This document shows, piece by piece, positions 44,907-55,400 of a stretch of 64,000 nt of DNA (the first letter of the stretch is position 1; each line of letters opens with the position of its first letter). The stretch is from CALOAD01 sp942491415 (GTDB taxonomy: Bacteria > Cyanobacteriota > Vampirovibrionia > Gastranaerophilales > CALOAD01). A program made the position numbers and the translations under genes. The notes below the pieces were generated by a model. That model had not been told where the DNA came from. It did no database searches and saw only the letters and a list, made by a program, of their open reading frames with translations. The DNA lies in assembly GCA_942491415.1 (NCBI GenBank), contig CALOAD010000020.1, positions 512,229 to 576,228 on the forward strand, in the 5' to 3' direction.

Positions 44907-46505
44907 ATGCAGAATATTTTAAATAATTCTCAAATAAAAACCATAAAGTTTCCAAAACAAGAATATATTGATCATTATGGAAGTTTGCCTGAGCTTTTTA
45001 CTTGTAATTTTGCTATAGAAAATGCTCTGGGTGCTTTTTTTGCGCTTCTATCCGGCTCCTTGGTAACAGACAAAATAGATATTATTCCTAATCGATATCA
45101 ACCTGAATGTAGTTTTATGTACGACCTTTGTGAATTTGAACAAGATCTTTTAAGTATTTGCACTCCAAAAACAATAAGGGATATTTTTAAAAACAAAAAG
45201 TTGGAATTAAGTTATAAAATATCTCAATCAGCCGGAAAGATATTGATTAAAACAGATGTAAATATCTTTGAAAATCCTAAAGATTTGAAAATAAAAGTAT
45301 TTATAAAACTTTTGCCTAATGGTGAATATAACCCTTTACTGCCAAATTTAAAATCGACAAAGGATGTTGAGAATTTTATAACAGTGAATACAAAAGATTT
45401 TTTTCTCAGTATTTGGGATGAATTATGCCAAGAACTTAAACCAAATTCAAAAATAGCAAGATCAACAATAGAATCTATCCCGAGTTTTCTTATTTATAAA
45501 GGTGTTGAACTCATTCAAGAACTTAATGAGCTTGTAATTGAACAAGATTTTAAAATAAATAATGAATTATCGGATAATCACTTGAAAAAACTTTCCGGCT
45601 TGACTCTAGATGTTATAAGCACAATAAATCATCTTTGGTTTGCAAGAAAAAATAATAATGAAGATTCAATATTAATAAGCGTTGACGATATTTTATACTT
45701 CAGGGGTAAAAAACCGTCAAAAAATGCTCAAGGACGAAGAGGCGGGTTTAAAAAACAACATCGAGAAGAAATAATTAAACAAATTCAGATACTTTCAAAT
45801 CTTGAAATAAAGGGGCAAAAACTTTTTGATATTTCCAAATGGAAAAACGACCAAACCCATTTAAATGCAGATTATTTTTTTATAATAAAACCCTCAATGT
45901 CTTTTAGAAATAAGCTTTTAAATGGCACGCCAGGAGTTTTAAATAGAAAAACTCTTTATTATGACCCTTATAGGCATAAATGGGAGAAAAGGCTCAGCAA
46001 CTACCTTCACTGGCAATGGCTACATGCCGGACAAGAATCCTTTTTAGATCCTTATAATATTAAATTGCTTGTAAAAACAGTAAAACCTGATTATTTATCT
46101 TCATCATTGAGCCAACTTCGAAACAGGCTGGAGAATGCTCTTGATAAGCTGCAATATGACAACGTTATAGCAGCTTGGGAATATAAAAATGTAACTAATT
46201 TATTTTTCGAAAAACCAAATTTTGAAAAATGGCTAAATTCTCAAATAATTATAGAACCACCATCTGAAGTGATTTTAAAATATTCGCAAAATAAGGTAAT
46301 AAAATGTACTTCTAAAAAGGAAGAATTAGACGTAATGCAAATAAAAAAATTGTTAAAAATTCTTTGTTTAACGCAAATGCAATTGGCAGAAAATTTGAAT
46401 TTATGTCCATCTGTTTTATCAAGAGTGTTAAACGGTAAACTTTATCCTTCTGAAAAAGTTTATAATAAGCTTTATGGCTGGTATTTAGCAAATAATAATG
46501 ATTAG
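44907..46505 (+). CDS. Uncharacterised 532-aa protein with C-terminal HTH
   Basis: Not recognised as a known family. The last about 55 residues form an XRE-like HTH (IKKLLKILCLTQMQLAENLN, CPSVLSRVLNGKLYPSEKVY). A middle segment, ILYFRGKKPSKNAQGRRGGF followed by QHREEIIKQIQILSNLEI, resembles the winged-helix part of some plasmid or phage replication initiators; this is a weak impression. Then HWQWLHAGQESFLDPYN. Rep-like DNA-binding regulator is the best guess. It sits 31 bases after mutS2 and may be cotranscribed. No integrase or partition gene is near. Confidence 0.65.
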   Translation: MQNILNNSQIKTIKFPKQEYIDHYGSLPELFTCNFAIENALGAFFALLSGSLVTDKIDIIPNRYQPECSFMYDLCEFEQDLLSICTPKTIRDIFKNKKLELSYKISQSAGKILIKTDVNIFENPKDLKIKVFIKLLPNGEYNPLLPNLKSTKDVENFITVNTKDFFLSIWDELCQELKPNSKIARSTIESIPSFLIYKGVELIQELNELVIEQDFKINNELSDNHLKKLSGLTLDVISTINHLWFARKNNNEDSILISVDDILYFRGKKPSKNAQGRRGGFKKQHREEIIKQIQILSNLEIKGQKLFDISKWKNDQTHLNADYFFIIKPSMSFRNKLLNGTPGVLNRKTLYYDPYRHKWEKRLSNYLHWQWLHAGQESFLDPYNIKLLVKTVKPDYLSSSLSQLRNRLENALDKLQYDNVIAAWEYKNVTNLFFEKPNFEKWLNSQIIIEPPSEVILKYSQNKVIKCTSKKEELDVMQIKKLLKILCLTQMQLAENLNLCPSVLSRVLNGKLYPSEKVYNKLYGWYLANNND

Positions 46506-46621
46506 AGAATTGATTATAAAGTTACAAAAAGTATGACTTTAATATTTTGATGGTGATGATATAATTATCTCAATTAAATAATTAGAATTAAAAGAGACAT
46601 AGTTATACAAGGGAAATATAA

Positions 46622-48466
46622 ATGAAAAAAAATCAAACAACAGGGGTTTATATCTTAATTATTTTAATGGTTTCGCTATTTATAGCGACTTTATTTATAA
46701 ACAAAACAAACGCTCCTGAGGAACTTTCATACTCTCAATTTTTGAAAAAAGTTGAACAAGGTGAGATACAAAAAGTTGAGCTGGAACGAAACCGAGTGGT
46801 TACAGTGCCTGAAATTGTTTCTACTGATGAAATACCGATAATCTACCAAACTCATATACCTCAAGGCGATGATAGTTTTATTGCAAAACTTGAAAAAAGT
46901 GATGTTGATATAAAAGTAAAAGCTCCTAGTGAGTCAGGGCGATGGGTCGGGCTTATCGGTTCTTTGTTATTGCCTTTATTTTTACTTTTGGCTCTGTTCT
47001 TTATTTTTAGAAGCGCTCAAAGTGGTGGTTCTCAAGCAATGTCATTTGGAAAAAGTAAAGCTAAAATGATGCTGGACAATAAAGTGAAAGTTACTTTTGA
47101 TGATGTTGCAGGTATTGATGAATCAAAACAAGAATTGGAAGAAATCGTCGATTTTCTTAAAAATAACGATAAATATCTTGCACTGGGTGCCAAAATACCT
47201 AAAGGTGTCTTGTTAGTAGGTGCTCCAGGTACAGGTAAAACCCTTATGGCAAAAGCAGTAGCCGGCGAAGCCGGTGTTCCGTTTTTCAGCATAAGTGGTT
47301 CGGATTTTGTAGAAATGTTCGTAGGGGTTGGAGCTTCAAGGGTTAGAGACCTTTTTGAGCAAGCTAAAAAACACTCCCCTTGTATTGTATTTATAGATGA
47401 AATCGATGCAGTAGGAAGACAACGTGGAGCAGGTCTTGGCGGTGGTCATGATGAAAGAGAGCAAACCCTCAACCAGTTACTTGTTGAAATGGATGGTTTT
47501 GACGGTACTACAGGTATTATTATAATTGCAGCGACAAATAGACCCGATATCCTTGATAACGCTCTTTTAAGACCGGGTAGGTTTGATAGACAAGTAGTAA
47601 TTGACAAACCTGATATTCTGGGTCGTGAAAAGATCCTAGGTGTTCATATAAAAGGAAAACCACTTGCTGAAGATGTTGATATAAAAACACTTGCAAAAAG
47701 AACTCCGGGGTTCACAGGTGCAGACCTTCAAAACCTTTTGAACGAGGCTGCATTGCTTGCTGCAAGGCATGATAAAAAAGAAATTGAAATGGAAGATACA
47801 GAAGAGGCTATAGACAAAATAATAGCAGGACCTGAAAAGAAAAGCCGTATAATTACCGAGGAAGAAAAAGAAAATACTGCTTATCATGAAGTCGGTCATG
47901 CACTACTTTCAAAAATGCTAAAAAATACAGACCCATTGCATAAAGTAACAATAATCCCAAGAGGTATGGCTTTAGGGGTTACAATGACTTTGCCTGAAAA
48001 AGATCATTTAAATTATAGAAAGTCACAACTTTTAGATAGAATTACTATGCTTTTAGGCGGTAGAGCTGCTGAAGAAATTATATACGGAGATTCTGATATA
48101 ACTTGTGGTGCCAGTAATGATATCGAAAGAGCTACAGATTTAGCAAGAAAAATGATTACAACTTACGGTATGAGTGAAAAAGTGGGTCCAATGACTTTTG
48201 GCAAGAAGAATGAACACGTTTTTCTTGGCAGAGACTTCGGGCACGAAAGAAATTTCTCTGAAGAAGTTGCTACGACAATAGATAGAGAAATTAAAAATAT
48301 TATTGAAGAAAAATATGAAGAAGCAAAAAAAATATTGGGCGATAATAGAGATATCGTGGAAGAAGTAGTTAAAGTCCTTCTCGATAAAGAGACTCTTGAC
48401 GAAAAAGAAGTTGAAGAAATAATGGAAAGAGTCAGAAACGAAAGAAACCAAGATTCTAATAATTAG
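46622..48466 (+). CDS. ftsH: ATP-dependent zinc metalloprotease FtsH
   Basis: 614 aa. Two membrane helices (about 8-26 and 105-124) flank a periplasmic segment. AAA domain: Walker A VGAPGTGKTLMAKAVAGEAG, Walker B CIVFIDEIDAVGRQRGAGLG, SRH region TNRPDILDNALLRPGRFDRQ. Zinc protease motif HEVGH at 422-426 in NTAYHEVGHALLSKML. It degrades misassembled membrane proteins and some regulators. The next gene encodes a Bax-inhibitor/YccA-like membrane protein, a type known as an FtsH substrate and modulator in E. coli. Confidence 0.97.
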   Translation: MKKNQTTGVYILIILMVSLFIATLFINKTNAPEELSYSQFLKKVEQGEIQKVELERNRVVTVPEIVSTDEIPIIYQTHIPQGDDSFIAKLEKSDVDIKVKAPSESGRWVGLIGSLLLPLFLLLALFFIFRSAQSGGSQAMSFGKSKAKMMLDNKVKVTFDDVAGIDESKQELEEIVDFLKNNDKYLALGAKIPKGVLLVGAPGTGKTLMAKAVAGEAGVPFFSISGSDFVEMFVGVGASRVRDLFEQAKKHSPCIVFIDEIDAVGRQRGAGLGGGHDEREQTLNQLLVEMDGFDGTTGIIIIAATNRPDILDNALLRPGRFDRQVVIDKPDILGREKILGVHIKGKPLAEDVDIKTLAKRTPGFTGADLQNLLNEAALLAARHDKKEIEMEDTEEAIDKIIAGPEKKSRIITEEEKENTAYHEVGHALLSKMLKNTDPLHKVTIIPRGMALGVTMTLPEKDHLNYRKSQLLDRITMLLGGRAAEEIIYGDSDITCGASNDIERATDLARKMITTYGMSEKVGPMTFGKKNEHVFLGRDFGHERNFSEEVATTIDREIKNIIEEKYEEAKKILGDNRDIVEEVVKVLLDKETLDEKEVEEIMERVRNERNQDSNN

Positions 48467-48487
48467 TATTTTGAAAGGAAATAAACA

Positions 48488-49231
48488 ATGAGAACAGCAA
48501 ACCCGGCTTTAAACGCAAGTTCTTTTAGAGAACTGGAAAAAGCCTCTTATCAAGATATAATGACCATTAACGGTACTGTTGATAAAACTTCACTTCTTTT
48601 ATTGTTAGTAATTGCGGCAGCATACTTCACCTGGAATATGTTTACGGCAACAAATACATTTGAAAGTGTAGCCGTAATAATGACTATTGCAGGTATTGTA
48701 GGGTTTATTGTTGCAATTGTTACTGTGTTTAAAAAAACATTGGCTCCAATAACAGCACCTGTTTATGCAGTGGCTGAAGGGCTTTTACTTGGTGGGCTGT
48801 CTGCATATGCAGAGTCATTATTTCCGGGAATTGTTTTTCAGGCTGTGTTTCTAACCTTTGGAACATTAGGCGGGCTTTTATTAGCCTATAGATCCGGTAT
48901 CATAAAAGCTACGGAGAACTTTAAACTGGGCGTTTTTGCTGCAACCGGCGGTATCGCTTTTATCTATATAATTTCTTTTGTTTTAGGTCTTTTTGGAATG
49001 TCAATTCCTTTAATTCACGAATCAGGGCTTATCGGAATTGGCTTTAGTGCTTTTGTTGTTGTTATTGCTGCTTTAAATCTGGTTTTGGATTTTGACTTTA
49101 TAGAACATGCTGCTGAACAAGGGCTTCCTAAATATATTGAGTGGTATGCTGCATTTGGATTGCTTGTTACTTTAGTTTGGCTGTATATAGAAATTCTTAG
49201 ATTGCTTATGAAGCTTCGATCCAGAGATTAA
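48488..49231 (+). CDS. Bax inhibitor-1/YccA family membrane protein
   Basis: 247 aa with seven hydrophobic segments. The N-terminus RTANPALNASSFRELEKA followed by MTINGTVDKTSLLLLL fits the BaxI_1 subgroup. Later LLLGGLSAYAESLFPGIVFQ and LVLDFDFIEHAAEQGLPKYI and WYAAFGLLVTLVWLYIEILR are typical. E. coli YccA binds FtsH and limits its activity; the 21-base gap after ftsH suggests an operon and a similar relation. Some family members leak calcium or protons. A strong terminator follows. Confidence 0.9.
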   Translation: MRTANPALNASSFRELEKASYQDIMTINGTVDKTSLLLLLVIAAAYFTWNMFTATNTFESVAVIMTIAGIVGFIVAIVTVFKKTLAPITAPVYAVAEGLLLGGLSAYAESLFPGIVFQAVFLTFGTLGGLLLAYRSGIIKATENFKLGVFAATGGIAFIYIISFVLGLFGMSIPLIHESGLIGIGFSAFVVVIAALNLVLDFDFIEHAAEQGLPKYIEWYAAFGLLVTLVWLYIEILRLLMKLRSRD

Positions 49232-49251
49232 TACTAAAGACAAATACTATG

Positions 49252-49300
49252 AATAAAGACCCTTTTTATCGAACATTTTTCTTTTAAAAGGGTCTTTATT
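49252..49300 (+). terminator. Terminator after the ftsH operon
   Basis: AATAAAGACCCTTTT and AAAAGGGTCTTTATT (15 bp) with an about 19-base loop. The right arm is T-rich. Confidence 0.82.
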
Positions 49301-49376
49301 TACAAAGAAACAAAGAATAAATTTTCAGTGTATAATTAAAAAAACGTTTATTAAGGTTTGTGAGTAGGAATTAGAA

Positions 49377-50783
49377 ATGGCTGAAAAAGTAAAAAGACAA
49401 CACCCTCAGGAATTAGATCCAAATTATAGAAATAAGAATTTTGAAGAAGTTCAAAAAACTTTAACGGCAGATCAGGCGAAGCTGGAAGCCATTCGTTGCT
49501 TGAATTGTAAAAATGCTAAATGTATAAAAGGATGTCCTGTCGGTATTAATATACCTGAATTTATCAAAGAACTGGCAAACGGTGATGTTGATAAAGCTGG
49601 TGATGTAATTAGAGAAACAAGCTTGCTGCCTGCGGTTTGCGGTAGAGTTTGCCCTCAAGAAAGACAGTGTGAAGGTGCTTGTATTCTTGGTATAAAAGGT
49701 GAACCTGTTGCAATAGGTGCTTTAGAACGATTTGTTGCTGATAATTCCAGTGCTTCAAAATCTGAAATTAAAAAGTCAGGTTTTAAGGTAGCTGTAGTAG
49801 GTTCAGGGTGTGCAGGCATTACAGCCGCAGCAGACCTTGCTAAATCAGGGCATGATGTTACTGTTTTTGAGGCGCTTCATAAACTTGGCGGTGTTTTAAG
49901 ATATGGTATTCCTGAGTTTAGACTACCAAGAGAAGTTTTAGATAAAGAAATAGACTCTTTAAAAGCCATGGGCGTGAAATTTGAAACCAATGTCATAATC
50001 GGAAAATCTTTAACACTTAATAACCTTAAAGAAGATGGTTTTGACGCCACTTTCCTTTGTAGTGGTGCAGGACTTCCTAAAATGCTTAATATAGGCGGTG
50101 AAAATTTAAACGGAGTTTATTCCGCTAACGAATTTTTAACCAGAGTAAATCTTATGCAAGCTCATGATGAAGATTCTCCAACACCTATTAGAATTGGCAA
50201 AAAAGTCGCTGTAATAGGTGGTGGTAATACGGCGATGGATGCGGCAAGAACTGCTAAACGTATTGGCTTTGAAGAAGTAAATATTGTCTATAGACGTTCT
50301 GAAGCTGAACTTCCTGCAAGACTTGAAGAAATTCAGCACGCAAAGGAAGAAGGTGTTCAGTTTAAACTTTTACATTCTCCATTGGAAATAAAACCAACGG
50401 AAGATGCTTATGTTAGCTCTTTGGAGCTTCAAGTTATGGAATTGGGTGAAGCTGATGAAAGTGGAAGAAGAAGACCTATTGCAATCGAAGGCGAAATTGT
50501 TGATATGGCTGTTGATACAGTAATAGTTGCATTGGGTACAAATCCTAATCCTATTATTCAACGTTCTGCCGTTACAGAGGGTTTAGAGCTTGATTTGAAT
50601 GCTAGAGGTTATATAATTATTGATAAAGAAACAGGTAAAACTTCTATAGATGGAGTTTTTGCCGGTGGAGACGTTGCTCCGACAGGAGAATCAAACGCCA
50701 TCAATGCAATGGGAGCTGGTAAAAGAGCTGCCAAAGGAATTAATCAATATTTGGAGTCAAAAAAAGCAGCTAATTGCTGTTGA
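49377..50783 (+). CDS. gltA: Glutamate synthase-type NADPH oxidoreductase (GltA/NfnB-like)
   Basis: 468 aa. N-terminal Fe-S domain with CLNCKNAKCIKGCPVGINIP and CGRVCPQERQCEGACILGIK. FAD site VAVVGSGCAGITAAADLAKS, NADPH site VAVIGGGNTAMDAARTAKRI and the C-terminal GVFAGGDVAPTGESNAINAM. Matches the GltD/homotetrameric GltA group; without an adjacent large glutamate synthase or NfnA subunit the physiological partner (glutamate, ferredoxin or sulfide) is open. C-terminal CC is unusual but not known to matter. Single gene with a terminator. Confidence 0.9.
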   Translation: MAEKVKRQHPQELDPNYRNKNFEEVQKTLTADQAKLEAIRCLNCKNAKCIKGCPVGINIPEFIKELANGDVDKAGDVIRETSLLPAVCGRVCPQERQCEGACILGIKGEPVAIGALERFVADNSSASKSEIKKSGFKVAVVGSGCAGITAAADLAKSGHDVTVFEALHKLGGVLRYGIPEFRLPREVLDKEIDSLKAMGVKFETNVIIGKSLTLNNLKEDGFDATFLCSGAGLPKMLNIGGENLNGVYSANEFLTRVNLMQAHDEDSPTPIRIGKKVAVIGGGNTAMDAARTAKRIGFEEVNIVYRRSEAELPARLEEIQHAKEEGVQFKLLHSPLEIKPTEDAYVSSLELQVMELGEADESGRRRPIAIEGEIVDMAVDTVIVALGTNPNPIIQRSAVTEGLELDLNARGYIIIDKETGKTSIDGVFAGGDVAPTGESNAINAMGAGKRAAKGINQYLESKKAANCC

Positions 50784-50809
50784 TTAACTTGAATCCATAA
50801 AGATATAAG

Positions 50810-50848
50810 AGCCGTTGTTGAAGTTAGTATTTACAGCGGCTTTTTAAT
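50810..50848 (+). terminator. Bidirectional terminator between gltA and ClC genes
   Basis: AGCCGTTGT (50810-50818) pairs with ACAGCGGCT (50833-50841, one G-U), followed by TTTTAATTTT. Confidence 0.8.
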
Positions 50849-50863
50849 TTTGTGTAACTGCTG

Positions 50864-52228
50864 TTAAGCTATTGGTTGAGGAGCTTTTTCTTCGTTTAAA
50901 AGTTTTTGTGTTTCAGCCTGTTTACTTTTCCTTGCTCTATATTTAACAAGAGTGTTATATATAGAAGGAGAATGCATTTTTTCAGCGATTAAATCAGCTA
51001 TGGCTGCGCTGAGCATTATTGGTAGTATATGATTATAGTCGCCTGTCATTTCAAAGACGATAACAACAGCCGTGAGGGGTGTTCTAACGACTGATGAAAG
51101 GAAAGCCCCCATTCCAACCAGACTGACTATTACCGGGTCTACGTTCAATCCTATTTGATTTGACAATAAGCCTATAAAATAACCCATAAAGGCACCTAGC
51201 ATAAGAGTAGGGAGGAATAGTCCACCGGTAGCTCCTGAACCAAAGCAATATGCTGTTAAGAAAAATTTAGCTGCAAAAATAATTCCAACTAATAATAAAG
51301 GAATATTTCCTGATAATAATTCTGTTATAGCTGCGTTACCCGGACCTAACACAGAGGGTAGTAAAACACCTATAGAACCTACAACAAAACCAGCCAATCC
51401 GGGCTTTGCCCATTCGGGAATGTTTTTAACTTTTCCAAAGCTATTAACGCTTTTTATTATTGTTTTAGAAAACCAAACACCTATAAAACCCGCAGCAATG
51501 CCGAGTATAACAAAAGCAGGAAGGCTTTCGGCACTTAAAGGTATTAAATATTCCGGAATATCAAAAGCTGGTCTATTTCCCAAAAAGAATCGAGCTACCG
51601 TTGAAGCTGCTACTGTTGCTATTAAAACAGGAAATAATAAAGCAGAAGAAAAGAAGTGTACAAGCTCTTCAATTACAAATATAGTTGCTGCGATAGGTGC
51701 ATTAAAAGTAGCCGCAATTGCTGAACCTGCACCTGCTGCAATCATTTTATTACGTTTTGAACCGTTCATTTTAAATATTCTTGATACAAAACTACCGGCT
51801 CCGGCACCTAATTGAACACTGGGACCTTCTCTGCCCAGTGATAATCCTGTTCCTATACCCAAAACCCCGGCTATAAATTTTGTAAAGACTGATCTTAATC
51901 GAACTTTGTCGTTTATAGAAGATAGCACAGATTTTACGTGAGGAATACCGCTTCCTTGGGCTTCAGGGGCTATTTTTTGTATTAAAATACCTGCTATTAA
52001 ACCGCCGAGAGCTGTTATAAAAGGAATTAAAAGAACGGTGAGTCCTGAAAGTGTAGCTGTTTTATGAGAAATAAAATCTGAAATTGAGTGAATACTTAGT
52101 CTGAAGGCAACGGCTAAAAGTCCTGCTAATGCTCCTACTAAAAGCGCTTGCAATACAATTTCATTGCGAGTAAAACTATTTATGACACGTTTAGTTTTCA
52201 ACCGTCGATAAGGTTTTTTGTGCTTCAT
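50864..52228 (-). CDS. ClC-family chloride transporter
   Basis: 454 aa. Filter sequences are GSGIPHVK, GREGPSVQLGAGAGSFVSRI (gating Glu) and GSGATGGLFLPTLMLGAFMG. The proton-path glutamate of E. coli ClC is present in FVIEELVHFFSS, pointing to H+/Cl- exchange rather than a channel. About ten to twelve helices. No CBS domains, in contrast to many relatives. It may serve acid resistance or osmotic balance. Monocistronic, convergent with gltA. Confidence 0.93.
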   Translation of the reverse strand: MKHKKPYRRLKTKRVINSFTRNEIVLQALLVGALAGLLAVAFRLSIHSISDFISHKTATLSGLTVLLIPFITALGGLIAGILIQKIAPEAQGSGIPHVKSVLSSINDKVRLRSVFTKFIAGVLGIGTGLSLGREGPSVQLGAGAGSFVSRIFKMNGSKRNKMIAAGAGSAIAATFNAPIAATIFVIEELVHFFSSALLFPVLIATVAASTVARFFLGNRPAFDIPEYLIPLSAESLPAFVILGIAAGFIGVWFSKTIIKSVNSFGKVKNIPEWAKPGLAGFVVGSIGVLLPSVLGPGNAAITELLSGNIPLLLVGIIFAAKFFLTAYCFGSGATGGLFLPTLMLGAFMGYFIGLLSNQIGLNVDPVIVSLVGMGAFLSSVVRTPLTAVVIVFEMTGDYNHILPIMLSAAIADLIAEKMHSPSIYNTLVKYRARKSKQAETQKLLNEEKAPQPIA

Positions 52229-52431
52229 TTTTATTAATCCAGCTATTAAAATTCATTTCGAAAGGTCAAACCTTCTCTACTTTTAGTATTTAACAATAGA
52301 TTAAAAAATACAAGATTAATTTAAATTTTTAAGCAAAATTTTGTTATGTTAAGCAATAGCTATCGATAAATTTTTTTTTATTTTATAATGTTATTTGTGT
52401 TTTAAATAGGAAGACAGTTTGGTATTGATGC

Positions 52432-55400
52432 GTGTTACAAAAAGATGTTTCCTGGGGCTTTTACTGGTTTAACAAATTAAGAGCTATATTCGAAAAACAA
52501 GGCTATGTGTTTGATTCTTATGATACTTCAATGATTAAAGGGGTAGATTTTGAGTTTGGTCGTATTGACGTAAAAATAGAGATAGAAACGGGAAAAACTT
52601 GTTTGTTGTCAATAAAATTTAAAACAGCAACAGAAGATGAATGTGAAAAAATAAAAAATTATGTTTTCAACACTCCTATATTAGCTTATGATTTAAGTTT
52701 GAATGCAATCCCCGACTATTTTATAGAGAATCTGGATAAAGAAATTGGTGTTTCTTTATTTCCCAAAAATGATGAAGATATTAGCGTCAGTTGCATGTCT
52801 GAAAAGGCTAAAAAGAAATTTTTGCCTGCGATTTTAAGATTTATATCAGAGCAAATAGACAAAGATAATTATTTGATTTTTGATCTTAAAGGAATTGATA
52901 TAGAAAGTTTTGACGGTGCTATAGCAAAATTTGACAAGACGGTTTCTAATTTTGATATTAGTGATTTATTTTCAAAAGAAGGTTCGTTAAAACTCAATAA
53001 ATCTAAAAAATATCCTGATTTTATTTTACCTAAAGAAAAGATAGAAAATATTTTTTTTCACATATCTGAAAGTCCGCCTTTATTGAACAAAAAAGACTTT
53101 AAAAGTAAGGTTGTATCTATTTATGAGACTGTCGAGCAAGAAGCTGAAAGTATAATATTGGAGGATAACAGTGCGCCGGCTAGAAATACTAATTTTTATC
53201 TGTGCTTTGACGGTTCCAAAGTTAACTTTTTTGTTACCCCTTCTAATTATTTTTTATTTTATTTAAAGTCAAAAGGGTCTTTATATAGATATAAACAAGA
53301 TTATTTAAGTGTTCCGGAAATTTCAGAATCCGGAGATGTCGAATGGGTAAATAAAGAAGGGCTTTTGCTTTCTTATGATGTTGTTTTTGACTATTTTTTC
53401 GGATTTGCAAGTGATTTGGAAAATATTGAAGTCAGTGAATCATTTAAGTTTTTAAATTCGCTCACAGATCTTATAGTGCAAATAGCAAAATCCTTATTAT
53501 TTGTGCCAAAGGCTGTAAGTACAGATCCAAATAATTTTGTTATTGAATATGAATATCAAAAATCCGACCAAAAACTTCAAGATTATATAGAGCAAATGAA
53601 AAGCCTTATGCCTCGGACTTTTGGTTTTTGGAATAATGAGAAAAAACTGCTCACTGAAAAAGGTTTGGAAAAAACAGTTTCGATACTGGTAAACTATTTT
53701 GTTTATAAATTATTTTTCTTGAAATCGTCTAAAATAAAAAGCAATCCGGTTGCAAATTATTTTGTAAAAAATAAGCTTAATAAATCATTGTCAGGCTCAA
53801 AAAATGTACGAAGATCTATATCTTATTGGCTTGATGGTTTAAAAGCGAGAAGTTATGACATATTTCCAATTATAAGGTTTGAAAAAATTGATGATGAGAA
53901 TTTTTCTTTAATTATTGATATTACGAAAAAAGGCTATGAGTCAGAAATCATAGAATTGGCAGACCTTTTAAACTCAGAGAGTGTAGATTTTGATGAAAAA
54001 CTTTCTTTAACTAAGCAATTAATTTTAGCATCAGAGCAAATGCCTGTATTAAAAGATATATTGGCTTCTAAAGGTACTTTTAAGCCTACTTATGGTGTAA
54101 ATACCATACTTTCTATTATTGCGAGAGTATCTTCAGTCTTTGAAAAAATTGGGATAAATATTGCCATTCCAAAAGAATTGAACAATATAATAAAACCTAA
54201 ATTAGCCCTCAAAGCTAAAGTGAAAAAAGGTAAGCAAAATGACCTTAAAAAAACTCTTGATTCAGGTAATGGTGCAGGATTTTCAATAAATGAAATATTA
54301 AATTTCTCCTATGAAATCGCTATCGGAGACGAAAAAATTTCAAGAGAAGAGTTTTTGCAGTTAGTGGAAAATGCTGATGGAGTTGTAAAATATAAGGATA
54401 AGTATGTGATGCTCTCTCAAGATCAAATATCAGCTATCCTTAAAAAACTTGAAACTCCCTTGCCTGAAGATATTTCAGCTATAGATTTAATACACTCCTC
54501 GTTTTCCGGCATGTATAATGATGTTGCGTTTGATTATGACGAAGCTTTTAGCAGGGCAATTGAAGAATTTGTTAAACCTGAAGACATTGAAATATCAAAT
54601 AATTTAAAAGGAGATTTAAGACCATATCAGGAAAAAGGCTATAAATGGCTATATTCAAACACTGTTAAAGGTTTTGGATCTTGTATTGCTGATGATATGG
54701 GTCTTGGAAAAACAATTCAGGTGTTAAGTTTAATAGTAAAGCTTAAAGAAGAAAAAAAGCTTTCGCCTCCTGTTTTGGTGGTTTGCCCTACGACCTTGGT
54801 TGGTAATTGGCATAAAGAATGTGAAAAATTTGCACCTTCTTTGGATGTTTGTATTTTTCATGGAGCTGAAAGAGCTTTGGATTTAAAAAGTGATGTAATA
54901 ATCACAACTTATGGTTTATTGAGAAATGATCTTGAAAAATTTAAAGAACGAAAATGGGGATTAACAATAGTTGACGAAGCTCAAAATATCAAAAATCCTA
55001 CTACAGCTCAAAGTATTGCAGTTAAATCTATTAAATCCAATGCCTATATTGCGATGACAGGTACTCCGATGGAAAATAAAATAACAGAACTTTGGAGTAT
55101 TTTTGATTTTATAAATAAAAATTATTTAGGATCACTTTCTGATTTCCAACATCGCTATGCCGCACCTATTGAACGAGATAAGGATATTGAAAAAATAGAA
55201 AATCTTAAAAAAGCCACTTCTCCTTTTATATTGAGAAGATTGAAAACAGATAAAACTATAATTAAAGATCTTCCTGAAAAAATGGTATGGGATGAATATT
55301 GCTATTTAACCAAAGAACAAGCCGCTTTATATGAAAAAGTCTTGCAAGAGTCAATGAAGTCGATTAAGGGACTTACCGGAATAAATAGACGTGGTAACAT

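Noticed and set aside
44907..46505. Integrated plasmid or prophage around the HTH protein
   Set aside because: Flanked by housekeeping genes mutS2 and ftsH, with no integrase, partition or structural genes.
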